Below are positions 5,640-13,257 of a stretch of 14,711 nt of DNA, in pieces. The stretch comes from Acidobacteriaceae bacterium (GTDB lineage: Bacteria > Acidobacteriota > Terriglobia > Terriglobales > SbA1). The notes beneath the pieces were generated by a model. The model was not told the origin of the DNA. It saw nothing but the letters and a program-made list of their open reading frames with translations, and did no database searches. Every line of letters starts with the position of its first letter. The first letter of the stretch is position 1. A program made the position numbers and the translations under genes. The stretch lies in assembly GCA_019237515.1 (NCBI GenBank), contig JAFAGX010000171.1, forward strand, positions 1 through 14,711, written 5' to 3'.

Positions 5640-6890
5640 ATGCTTTCACCCCAAGACCAAAACAAGCAGCGGCGCAAGGCCGCATCACAGAGCATTGTCG
5701 GACTAAATGCGATCAATTTCTTCCAAGCGGAAATGGTCGGCGTTGTCATGCCGCTTATTGGAGTGTTCCTGCGTGAGCACCGCTGGCATTACGAGGCGAT
5801 TGGAGTCGCCACCGCTGCGGCCGGACTGGGAACATTGGTGTTGCAAACGCCGGCAGGAGTTTTGACCGACCGTGTTTCGTCCCGCCGCCTGCTGTTTGCT
5901 GCGGCGGCCATTTTGACTGGGGCATGTTATACAACCATTCCCTTTCTTCCGAATAGTCACGGCCTGGTGGACGCCTTTCTCTTTATCTCGGGCGCAACCC
6001 AGAGCTTCTTTCCCCCATTGCTGGGAGCCTTGGCGCTCGCCTTGGTCGGCCACGAACTCCTGAACAAAATGGCAGGACAAAACCAGGGCTGGAATCATGC
6101 AGGCAACATTGCGGCGGCCGTCGCAGCTATGGGACTAGTGAGGCTTTTCAACGTCAGCGCAGTTTTCTATGCAGTTGGAGCATGTTCTCTGCTCGCCGCG
6201 ATTTCGGTATTGCTGATCCGGGCCGATGACCTGGATGAAGAAATCGCAACAGGTTTGACACTCGGCAATTGTCAGATGGTCTCAACCAAGGAACTGTTTC
6301 GTGACCGCAGTGTCCTGGCTTTAGTCATCGCTATCTTTCTCTTTCATTTGGCCAATGCGCCAATCCTGCCGACGACTGCTCTGTACGTAAAGAAGCTGGG
6401 CGGATCGGATAGCTTGATGACCGCCACCGTCCTCAGTGCACAGACAGTCATGGTGCCAGTTTCGTTGCTCGCCGGCCGCTACGGAGATCGCTGGGGCCGA
6501 AAACCGGTCATGGCTATCGCCTTTTGGTTCTTACCGCTGCGTATTCTCTCTTACACCTTGGTCAGCAACCCGAAAGCAGTCGTATGGCTGCAAGCTCTGG
6601 ATGGCATTGGAGCCGGCATTTATGGAGTAGTGGTGATTTCGCTGGCGGCTGATCTCACCCGGGGCAAAGGGGGATTCAATACCCTGGCAGGCCTATTTGC
6701 TACGGCATTGGCTACCGGAGGCGTTTTTGGGCCGCTAATAAGCGGGTTCCTGCTGGAGCACATCGGTTTTAAAGGAACATTCTCTACTTTTGCGGCACTC
6801 GCGCTGATAGGGGCGGCTGTGTTCTCGGTATTCGTGCCCGAAACAAAGGGCGAAGAGGCTTCCTTGCAGCAGCCGGAACTGGCCGCATAA
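5640..6890 (+). CDS. Major facilitator superfamily transporter
   Basis: Inner-membrane secondary transporter of 416 residues with about 12 hydrophobic segments in two halves. The MFS motif A appears clearly between the eighth and ninth segments (GRYGDRWGRKPV, 279-290) and in weaker form between the second and third (AGVLTDRVSSRRLL, 72-85), which fits the duplicated 6+6 architecture. The central loop lies near 195-222. The substrate cannot be read from the sequence; drug or metabolite efflux is typical for this group. The start is taken as ATG 5640 (MLSPQDQ) rather than TTG 5628; neither has a good Shine-Dalgarno. It follows a strong terminator, so it needs its own promoter: a TTGACA at 5609-5614 is present but lacks a credible -10. 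It is convergent with the next gene. Confidence 0.92.
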   Translation: MLSPQDQNKQRRKAASQSIVGLNAINFFQAEMVGVVMPLIGVFLREHRWHYEAIGVATAAAGLGTLVLQTPAGVLTDRVSSRRLLFAAAAILTGACYTTIPFLPNSHGLVDAFLFISGATQSFFPPLLGALALALVGHELLNKMAGQNQGWNHAGNIAAAVAAMGLVRLFNVSAVFYAVGACSLLAAISVLLIRADDLDEEIATGLTLGNCQMVSTKELFRDRSVLALVIAIFLFHLANAPILPTTALYVKKLGGSDSLMTATVLSAQTVMVPVSLLAGRYGDRWGRKPVMAIAFWFLPLRILSYTLVSNPKAVVWLQALDGIGAGIYGVVVISLAADLTRGKGGFNTLAGLFATALATGGVFGPLISGFLLEHIGFKGTFSTFAALALIGAAVFSVFVPETKGEEASLQQPELAA

Positions 6891-6994
6891 CTTCTTGTCG
6901 GAGTTGGGAGCTTGCAGGCGGAGTTTGACTGCGAGGTCGGGGTTTGTTCGGATTTCGTAACAAGAAATTTTTTTTGTTCCAATTTCGGGTCGTA

Positions 6995-7006
6995 GCGTTA
7001 TAACGC
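6995..7006. repeat. 12-bp perfect palindrome
   Basis: GCGTTATAACGC reads the same on both strands. It sits in the 196-bp convergent region between the transporter and the small membrane protein. No T-run follows, so it is not a terminator, and no gene start is near, so an operator role is not obvious. The rest of this region shows no gene. Confidence 0.35.
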
Positions 7007-7086
7007 GCTGTCCCCCAAGGATGGGGCTCTTTCGCTTCTGCTCACCCCCTCACGCAGACGGTAAGGGCCCCACACTACCCGCAGCT

Positions 7087-7482
7087 TCAAGCAGCTTTTT
7101 GCGGCCGCTTAATCTCCTCCTCCTCGGCCTTGATCTCAATTCGTTCATGCTGGATGTCCAATCGCAGCCTGGCGTAGATGCTCATGTACTGATTGGCCAC
7201 CCAAACCAGAGCAAAAAAGCCAATCAGGTAACCTCGCCAATCCGGGAATAAGAGTTTGTAGCCGGTGACCAGCAGGAAAAAGAGCGCGACGTAGTGACTC
7301 AGGCAATACTCGCAGGTAAACACGTAAAAAAACTTGCGGCGTGCGAAATGGTGCGAGCGGGTTTGCTGTTTGCAGTAATCGCGGGGCTCACGGAGAACTT
7401 CCTCGTGAGTGATCGTCCAAGCCACGCAGGCAGTCGGAATGGCAAGGATAAACAGCCAGATAATCTGCAGGACCAAAGACAT
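7087..7482 (-). CDS. Small integral membrane protein with CxxCxxH motif
   Basis: A 131-residue membrane protein of unknown function. The first segment is near residues 3-24 (LVLQIIWLFILAIPTACVAW), a charged loop follows (HEEVLREPRDYC), then FTCEYCLSHYVALFFLL with Cys57, Cys60 and His63 at the start of the second segment, then a third segment (GYLIGFFALVWVANQYM, 84-100) and a charged helical tail ending in EEEEIKRPQKAA. Cys37 plus the CxxCxxH group could bind metal or form a disulfide; this is inference. The start is ATG 7482, which puts the first membrane helix right at the N-terminus; an in-frame TTG at 7548 would add 22 polar residues and also lacks a Shine-Dalgarno. I recall similar acidobacterial proteins without assigned function. 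It is divergent from the FAH-family gene. Confidence 0.82.
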   Translation of the reverse strand: MSLVLQIIWLFILAIPTACVAWTITHEEVLREPRDYCKQQTRSHHFARRKFFYVFTCEYCLSHYVALFFLLVTGYKLLFPDWRGYLIGFFALVWVANQYMSIYARLRLDIQHERIEIKAEEEEIKRPQKAA

Positions 7483-7621
7483 GGAAAGTTCGATGCCACA
7501 ATGGCCGGTTGGGTTTGGCACAATGTCGATTCGCGTTTGAGCAGCCAATTCGCTTGCGCGAAATGACTTTCTTCAATACTCTCGCAGCGGCTTTGGATTT
7601 GCTTGTTGGGAGAACGAGTCG

Positions 7622-8419
7622 ATGAGATATTGCCGCTTCGAATTCGGTGGTCGCGCTGAGTACGGGTTAGTGGAATCGGTGGCTGGTAGAGATGAGATTA
7701 CCCGCCTTTTGGTGAAGCCGCCGGAAGGGGCAGAAGATCTGGAGGATCTGCCCACGAAGGCGATTCCACGAACAGCGCTGGCAGAGGCAAAGTTGCTGGT
7801 TCCGGTCCGGCCGACAAAAATTTTGTGCGTAGGGCGAAATTATCGTGAGCATGCAGCGGAGCTGGGCAATGAAGTCCCGCAGGAACCGCTGATTTTTTTC
7901 AAGCCAAATTCCTCTTTGCTGGCGCATGGAGAAACAATTCACCGTCCGAAAATCTCTGAGCGCACCGACTATGAAGGAGAACTGGCGCTGATTGTGGGGC
8001 GTCGCTGCCATAAGATCGGGCCTGACGAGGACGTGCGCCCCTATATTCTTGGCTATACCGCGCTGAACGATTTCACTGCCCGAGATCTACAGAAGAAAGA
8101 TGGTCAGTGGTGGCGAGCAAAGGGGTTCGATACCTTCTGCCCGGTTGGTCCGCTGGTCAGCACGGAAGTTGATCCGTGGACTGGCGTTGAGGTTGAAACG
8201 CGAGTGAACGGCGAGGTCCGGCAACACGGAAATACGAAAGATTTCATCTTCAGCCTGGATGTGATCATGCGGCACATTACGCAGGCCATGACGCTGATGC
8301 CCGGCGATGTGATTGCTACCGGTACCCCGGAAGGGGTTGGGCCGGTTGTGAACGGAGATGTGGTGGAGATCAGGGTTGAAGGAGTGGGTGTGCTGAGAAA
8401 TCCGATTGCGGACGAATGA
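7622..8419 (+). CDS. Fumarylacetoacetate hydrolase (FAH) family protein
   Basis: A 265-residue cytoplasmic enzyme of the FAH superfamily, which hydrolyses or isomerises beta-diketo acids such as fumarylpyruvate, acylpyruvates or 2-hydroxyhepta-2,4-diene-1,7-dioate in aromatic-compound and related pathways. The N-terminal domain (about 1-60) is the small lid; the FAH fold starts at [15 protein letters not shown]. Metal ligands are visible: Glu118 and Glu120 in [11 protein letters not shown] and Asp150 in [12 protein letters not shown]. Lys168 in [12 protein letters not shown] and the closing GTPEGVG (234-240) are also family hallmarks. The length is typical. ATG 7622 follows GGGAG (7608-7612) at nine bases. 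Its stop faces the stop of the next gene 21 bp away. Family is certain, exact substrate is not; no other catabolic genes are near. Confidence 0.93.
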   Translation: MRYCRFEFGGRAEYGLVESVAGRDEITRLLVKPPEGAEDLEDLPTKAIPRTALAEAKLLVPVRPTKILCVGRNYREHAAELGNEVPQEPLIFFKPNSSLLAHGETIHRPKISERTDYEGELALIVGRRCHKIGPDEDVRPYILGYTALNDFTARDLQKKDGQWWRAKGFDTFCPVGPLVSTEVDPWTGVEVETRVNGEVRQHGNTKDFIFSLDVIMRHITQAMTLMPGDVIATGTPEGVGPVVNGDVVEIRVEGVGVLRNPIADE

Positions 8420-8440
8420 GGCAAACGCGTGTTGGCTACA

Positions 8441-8833
8441 CTATTCTGCAATCGCCGAAGCGAACCAGAAAATGAATACCCCGATGGCGCAAATTGGTGC
8501 GTACCAGCGCAACGTATTTCGGCGGAAGCAGCCGATCATACCCGGCCCGATCCCCGCCAGCGACGACCGGCCGCCCCAATGGTAAAACCGCACCAGGCGA
8601 GGGTTGTAGAACGGAAACCCGCCAATCGCATGAGCATATAACAGGCTTGCAAACGCGAGCAGGGCGGAGAATGTAGCGAGGAGGAACCCGATCATGGACA
8701 ATACCGAGAACGCCGTCCATGATTTTGGCTGCTTCGTCCAACGAACCCAACCACCAAGAATAGCGATCGGAAGCGCGATGTAAATGCAAAGTACGTAGAT
8801 CGCCAGAACGACTGACTGGACTGGGCTTCTCAC
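8441..8833 (-). CDS. Small multispanning membrane protein of unknown function
   Basis: A 130-residue protein with three or four membrane segments: about residues 8-29 (VVLAIYVLCIYIALPIAILG), 41-67 (FSVLSMIGFLLATFSALLAF), a less certain one near 90-103 (SSLAGIGPGMIGCF) and 110-128 (WYAPICAIGVFIFWFASAIA). No motif identifies a function. The start is GTG 8833, with AAGGGA about seven bases upstream. It lies 43 bp downstream of the M64 peptidase gene on the same strand, so the two are probably co-transcribed, but that does not establish a joint role. It is convergent with the FAH-family gene. Coding status is well supported by the hydrophobic-helix pattern over the full length. Confidence 0.8.
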   Translation of the reverse strand: MRSPVQSVVLAIYVLCIYIALPIAILGGWVRWTKQPKSWTAFSVLSMIGFLLATFSALLAFASLLYAHAIGGFPFYNPRLVRFYHWGGRSSLAGIGPGMIGCFRRNTLRWYAPICAIGVFIFWFASAIAE

Positions 8834-8876
8834 GTTGCTTTCCCTTTGCCTCCGGTGTCAGTAAGTGATTTGGTCC

Positions 8877-10265
8877 TCAATCCGAATACATGGCGATGAC
8901 CTTCTCGATGGCGCGGCTGCAGACAGCGCAAAATGCGTCGTAGCGCGTGAACATGATGCAGTTTTCCTGTGGGCGGTAATAGCCTTTGGGCGCGTAATTC
9001 GCGCCTTCGAAAGCGCCGACACGATCAGAGTACTGGTCGTGCGCGAGTAATGAGTCTTCCTGCTGTTTCTCTTTCGCGAACAACGCTTCCATGTCTGACT
9101 CGGGGCGGTTCTGTGCGCGGAGATCGTGGCGCTGAGTTTGGAACTGGTGCTCGGAAGCTTCAAATTCCTCTTTCTTCCACGGCGTTGGAATCGGAGTTCC
9201 CGCAGTCACCAAATCTCGCCACTTGAGATTGGTCGGATCAAGCAGTGCCGTGACATTTGGCTCCCAAGGTTCGATCTTTTTTGTGGGCGGCAGATAAGCG
9301 ACATCAGAAGTGAAGTATTCGTCCGCGAGGCCAGCGATGTGGTGTCCGAACTCGTGAACAAAAACGTAGGGCGACCATTGATTGTCGGCAGCCACGGATG
9401 CGTAAAGATTGAAAATGCCGCCACCCCCGTAGGTTCGATCGTTCACCAGAATTTCTATGAATTCGTATGGAGCGTAGGAAGCGTAGTCACGCAGAGCCCG
9501 ATTTTCCGTGGTCAGAATGTAGCGCTCAGTATCGAAAGTATCGTAGGTTGTGCCTAAAGGGTTACGGCGGTGAATACCGGGAGACGGGCGGGAGACGCCG
9601 GATTCCGGCGCTGCCGGACATAGCCCCCAAACATTAAATTGCTGGCGGTGCTCGCGGAATGGCGTGCGGCTGAACAGAATATCGGCGAAGCGCCGCGCGT
9701 CTTTTTCGAACTTCGAGCGCTCTGCTGCAGTGTAGCCGTCTCCCATGATGAGCAAATCGACTTTGGTGGGAGGCTCGCCATTCTTCTGGATTGTGAGGAG
9801 CGGACCAGGCGATGGCGGAAGGGAGCTGTCGATAAACTTGTTCTTGGGATCAACAGTCGTAGTCCACACATCATGAAATTCGCCTTGCTCGCGCTCTTTA
9901 AGAACAATTCTTACCGGCTGATCGGGCACTGGAAAACGTAGCGATTCTGAGAACGTGCGGCTGGCATTTTTGGCTTCGTCGGTAGTAACCCATTCACTGA
10001 AGATCGAACTGAATCCGCGCGAATAGAGAAGACGGTTGTCGGATTGACTCCGAACCTCGAACAAATAAGCACCCATGTTCGTGTCGTCGATGGCTTTCGA
10101 CAGATCGCCCGGCCAAGGGAGCGGCTCGATCACGATGCGATCGACAGAGAAGGTCTCCTGGTGGTCGTTGCCGGTGTGGTAATAGTCGAGGCGCATGGTT
10201 CGCGGCGCGGCTGATGCGGCCGAACAAGCAAGCAAAATGGAAATTAGAACGAAGCGGATCTTCAT
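8877..10265 (-). CDS. Secreted M64-family (IgA-peptidase-like) zinc metallopeptidase
   Basis: An exported metalloprotease of 462 residues. The N-terminus MKIRFVLISILLACSAASAA is a Sec signal peptide. A beta-rich N-terminal domain follows (TMRLDYYHTGNDHQETFSV), as in the M64 N-terminal domain, then the catalytic domain from KVDLLIMGDGYTAAE. The active site is HEFGHHIAGLADE: His304 and His308 as zinc ligands, Glu305 as catalytic base, Asp315/Glu316 completing the M64-type motif. The C-terminus has the conserved ENCIMFTR and FCAVCSRAIEKVI cysteines. All key residues are intact. M64 is named for IgA-cleaving enzymes, but in a soil-type organism the natural substrate is unknown. The start is ATG 10265: the only longer option is TTG 10295. 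There is no Shine-Dalgarno; a TAGAAT -10 seven bases upstream suggests a leaderless message. Confidence 0.92.
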   Translation of the reverse strand: MKIRFVLISILLACSAASAAPRTMRLDYYHTGNDHQETFSVDRIVIEPLPWPGDLSKAIDDTNMGAYLFEVRSQSDNRLLYSRGFSSIFSEWVTTDEAKNASRTFSESLRFPVPDQPVRIVLKEREQGEFHDVWTTTVDPKNKFIDSSLPPSPGPLLTIQKNGEPPTKVDLLIMGDGYTAAERSKFEKDARRFADILFSRTPFREHRQQFNVWGLCPAAPESGVSRPSPGIHRRNPLGTTYDTFDTERYILTTENRALRDYASYAPYEFIEILVNDRTYGGGGIFNLYASVAADNQWSPYVFVHEFGHHIAGLADEYFTSDVAYLPPTKKIEPWEPNVTALLDPTNLKWRDLVTAGTPIPTPWKKEEFEASEHQFQTQRHDLRAQNRPESDMEALFAKEKQQEDSLLAHDQYSDRVGAFEGANYAPKGYYRPQENCIMFTRYDAFCAVCSRAIEKVIAMYSD

Positions 10266-10272
10266 GGTCTGA

Positions 10273-10278
10273 ATTCTA
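10273..10278 (-). promoter_or_regulatory. Candidate -10 element for a leaderless metallopeptidase transcript
   Basis: On the minus strand TAGAAT (five of six matches to TATAAT) ends seven bases before ATG 10265, so transcription would start at or next to the A of the start codon. The -35 is weak. This agrees with the missing Shine-Dalgarno. Confidence 0.4.
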
Positions 10279-10284
10279 GGAGAA

Positions 10285-11943
10285 GTGAGTAACAAAGAAC
10301 AGCTGAGAGCAATGCTAAGCAGCCTGAAGCCTTTGTTATGCTGGTTTGTGCGCCAGATTCATCACCGTGCGTGGCTGCTGATGCTGCTTTCAGCCGGGCT
10401 GCAGATCCTGATCTTTCCGTTACCGAACCTCTACATCCTTTGCTGGGTGGCAGTAACGCCGCTACTGATCGCGTTATTGCGCGCTCGGCAAGCGGGCGCG
10501 CTGCAATTACGTGCAGGCATCAAACTGCTTCCCGCGAAACCTCTGCAGGGGTTTGTGCTTGGGTATTGCTGTGGAATTCTATGGTACGCCGGAACGTGCT
10601 ATTGGGTTTACAGCACAATGCGACAGTATGGAGGCGTAAATGCGCCGGCCGCCGTAGGCATCCTGATTCTCTTTTGCCTTTACCTGGGTCTCTATCACGG
10701 CCTGTTCGGGCTGCTCGTCAGTTTGCTGGCCGATGAAAGTCCATTCAGTCGGAAAGCATTGGTCTTGGCTCCAGTGGCATGGGTAGCAGTGGAGTTGGCG
10801 CGCACACGCATCAGCGGATTCCCTTGGGATCTGCTCGGTATCGCCCAAGTTGATAACATTCCGCTCGCGCGAATCGCGGCCGCGGCGGGAGTTTACGGGC
10901 TGTCCTTCGAAATCATGATTGTGAGCACGGCTTGGGCTGCGGTTTTCCTTGTGCACCGCAACAGAAAGCAACCGCTGCTCATTGCGGCAATCGCGGCCAC
11001 CGTGGTTCTTCAAGCTGGCCAACTAGTCCCGGCACCCGCGCTGCAGCCGGGCAAGACTGCCGTTCTCGTGCAATCGAACGTTCCGATTCTCGAGGGAGCT
11101 GATTGGACAAGAGACTATTACCAAACAACTCTACGAGAGCTGAGCGCGCTGAGCGTGAAGCCAAATCCGACGCAATCGTCGGCCCATCCTGATCTCATCG
11201 TGTGGCCGGAGTCGCCAGCGCCCTTTTATACCAGTGATCCGTTGTTCCGAAACGCGTTAAGCAGCATCGCACGGGAAGCGAACACGTGGGTGTTGGCGGG
11301 CAGCGTCGGAATTACGAATGCCAGTCAAAATCCGCAGCAGCCGACAACTATTTACAACTCGGCGCAACTCGTGAGCCCTGCTGGCGAGTGGGTTTCAAGG
11401 TATGACAAAGCGCATCTCGTACCTTTTGGTGAGTACGTGCCGTTCAAACGTTTGTTTGCTTTTGCCGGAGGATTAACCAAAGAAGTTGGCGACTTTAGCG
11501 CGGGGACTTCTCGGAGCCCGCTTGGAGCAGACGGCACAAAGCTGGGAGTGTTCATTTGCTATGAATCGATATTTCCCGACGAAGTTCGGCAGTTTGCCGT
11601 TGAGGGCGCGCAGGTACTCGTGAATATCTCGAACGACGGCTGGTACGGCGATAGCGGGGCCTATGCTCAGCATCTGAAACAAGCACGTATGAGGGCTGTC
11701 GAGAACGCACGCTGGCTGCTACGCGACACGAATACTGGGGTGACGACTTCTATCGATCCTTATGGGCGTGCCGTAGCCACAGTGCCGCGCAAGGTGCGTA
11801 CAGCGCTAACCGCACCGTATGCTTTGATTAGCGAAACCACCTTCTACACCCGGCATGGCGATTGGTTTGCATATGTGTGTGCGATAATTTCTGTAGCGGC
11901 GCTGTTTCTGCGCTTTGCAATCCCGAATAAAGTAGAGCAATAA
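10285..11943 (+). CDS. lnt: Apolipoprotein N-acyltransferase
   Basis: Inner-membrane enzyme that adds the third acyl chain to the N-terminal cysteine of lipoproteins, the last step of lipoprotein maturation. The 552-residue protein has an N-terminal half with several membrane helices (about 27-250) and a periplasmic nitrilase-like domain (about 255-510). The catalytic triad is visible: Glu309 in LIVWPESPAPF, Lys375 in YDKAHLVPFGEYVPF and Cys425 in VFICYESIFPDE, corresponding to Glu267, Lys335 and Cys387 of the E. coli enzyme. NISNDGWYGDSGA and QHLKQARMRAVEN are also typical. A last membrane helix lies near 528-545. GTG 10285 has AGGA only three bases before; ATG 10312 is a possible alternative nine codons in. 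prfB follows after 2 bp. The gene start is 19 bp from the divergent peptidase start. Confidence 0.95.
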   Translation: MSNKEQLRAMLSSLKPLLCWFVRQIHHRAWLLMLLSAGLQILIFPLPNLYILCWVAVTPLLIALLRARQAGALQLRAGIKLLPAKPLQGFVLGYCCGILWYAGTCYWVYSTMRQYGGVNAPAAVGILILFCLYLGLYHGLFGLLVSLLADESPFSRKALVLAPVAWVAVELARTRISGFPWDLLGIAQVDNIPLARIAAAAGVYGLSFEIMIVSTAWAAVFLVHRNRKQPLLIAAIAATVVLQAGQLVPAPALQPGKTAVLVQSNVPILEGADWTRDYYQTTLRELSALSVKPNPTQSSAHPDLIVWPESPAPFYTSDPLFRNALSSIAREANTWVLAGSVGITNASQNPQQPTTIYNSAQLVSPAGEWVSRYDKAHLVPFGEYVPFKRLFAFAGGLTKEVGDFSAGTSRSPLGADGTKLGVFICYESIFPDEVRQFAVEGAQVLVNISNDGWYGDSGAYAQHLKQARMRAVENARWLLRDTNTGVTTSIDPYGRAVATVPRKVRTALTAPYALISETTFYTRHGDWFAYVCAIISVAALFLRFAIPNKVEQ

Positions 11944-11945
11944 CG

Positions 11946-13053
11946 ATGGTTGAAGAACTGGAACAAGAATACGGAAACTTGAAAGACAAGGTCCGGGAAC
12001 TACGGGAGTATCTTTGACGGCGGCAAATTGCGCCAGCAATTAGCCGAGCTCGAAAAGCAAACTGCCGATCCGAACTTCTGGTCGAATCCCCAAAAATCCC
12101 AGCAAGTCATGCGTGAGAAGAAACGCGTGGACGACATGTTGTCGACCGAAGCGGACCTGATCCGGCGCACCGATGATATTGCCGCGTATTTTGAACTGGC
12201 ACATGAAGGCGAATCAGTCGACGCCGACTTGCGGCGCGAAATCGATTCGTTGCGGCAGAAGGTTGACCATCTCGAAACCGAGACAATGCTATCCGGCGAG
12301 AACGATGCCCGAAATGCCATCGTTACGATTCACCCCGGCGCGGGAGGCACAGAATCGCAGGATTGGGCTGACATGCTGCTGCGCATGTATTTGCGCTGGG
12401 CCGAACGGCAGGGTTTTCAAACCGTGCTGTATGACTATCAGCCGGGCGAAGAAGCAGGCCTGAAATCGGCCACGTTTGCTGTAAACGGCGAATATGCGTT
12501 CGGGTTGCTGACCAGCGAAATTGGTGTGCACCGGTTGGTACGAATCTCACCGTTTGATCAGGCCAAACGGCGGCATACGTCGTTTGCCAGCGTGTTTGTC
12601 TCGCCTGAGATCGACGACAGCATCGAGGTGGTGATCAAGCCAGAAGAAATTCGGGTCGACACTTACCGGTCGAGCGGCAAGGGCGGGCAACACGTCAATA
12701 CGACTGACTCGGCCGTGCGTATCACGCACATTCCGACTGGAATTGTTGCCAGTTGTCAGAACGAGCGTTCTCAGCACAAGAACCGGGACCGCGCGATGAG
12801 CATGTTGCGATCAAAGCTCTACGAACATGAAATGGAGAAGAAGCGCGAGGCTACGAAGAAGATCGAAGATTCCAAGCTCGACATCGATTTCGGCTCGCAG
12901 ATTCGATCCTATGTGCTCCAGCCATATCGGTTGATTAAAGACCATCGAACCAAGATCGAGGTGGGAGATGTGGACCGGGTGCTGGACGGCGATCTGCAAC
13001 CGTTCATCCGCGCTTACCTGCTGATGCGTCGCGGGGAAAAAGGGTCTTCCTAG
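11946..13053 (+). CDS. prfB: Peptide chain release factor 2, made by programmed +1 frameshift
   Basis: RF2 recognises UGA and UAA stop codons and triggers peptide release in the ribosome. The gene is read in two frames: 23 codons from ATG 11946 to CTT 12012-12014, then an in-frame TGA at 12015-12017; slipping one base forward continues at GAC 12016 to the TAG at 13053, giving 368 residues, normal for RF2. The first part, MVEELEQEYGNLKDKVRELR, joins smoothly to the coiled-coil domain LRQQLAELEKQTADPNFW. The stop-codon-reading tripeptide SPF is at 201-203 and the catalytic GGQ at 246-248 in SSGKGGQHVNTTDSAVR. These positions are close to E. coli RF2 (205-207 and 250-252). It begins 2 bp after lnt and is surely co-transcribed with it. 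Confidence 0.96.
12003..12018 (+). other. prfB: Programmed +1 frameshift signal of prfB
   Basis: The sequence reads CGG GAG TAT CTT TGA C. CTT TGA C is the canonical slippery site, where tRNA-Leu moves from CUU to UUU; GGGAG (12004-12008), three bases before CTT, is the internal Shine-Dalgarno. E. coli has AGGGGG at the same place. The UGA stop makes this an autoregulatory sensor of RF2 level. Confidence 0.95.
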
Positions 13054-13245
13054 GCTGCCCTGCAGCTCCGCCTAAGGCTCCGGAAAAATAACCCTTCCAG
13101 CCGGATATTCGCAGAGCCACTTCTACTCACGATCCGCAATTTCACAACAAACCAGGCCTTGAAAGCACCGGAAAGCCGCTCTGGACGGGAGTTTTGGACA
13201 ACTCGCATCCATTGCCTCCCATCGAAATCGAGAACCGTTTCCGCT

Positions 13246-13250
13246 GGGAG
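13246..13250 (+). promoter_or_regulatory. Ribosome binding site that decides the lipoprotein start
   Basis: GGGAG lies seven bases before ATG 13258. The first start of this open frame, TTG 13159, would place 33 polar residues before the lipoprotein signal, so it is rejected. The 204-bp region 13054-13257 holds no other gene and no clear promoter or terminator. Confidence 0.65.
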
Positions 13251-13257
13251 ATCACAA

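Noticed and set aside
7010..7026. CCCC...GGGG hairpin near 7012-7025 as terminator between the convergent genes
   Set aside because: The stem is only about 4 bp and is not followed by a T-run on either strand.
12015..12017. In-frame TGA early in prfB, as sign of a pseudogene or sequencing error
   Set aside because: It lies in the classical CTT TGA C frameshift context with an internal GGGAG, and both frames join into a full-length RF2 with SPF and GGQ.
13054..13110. Possible terminator after prfB (CCTAGGC with GCCTAAGG)
   Set aside because: The stem is interrupted, the loop is long and no T-run follows.
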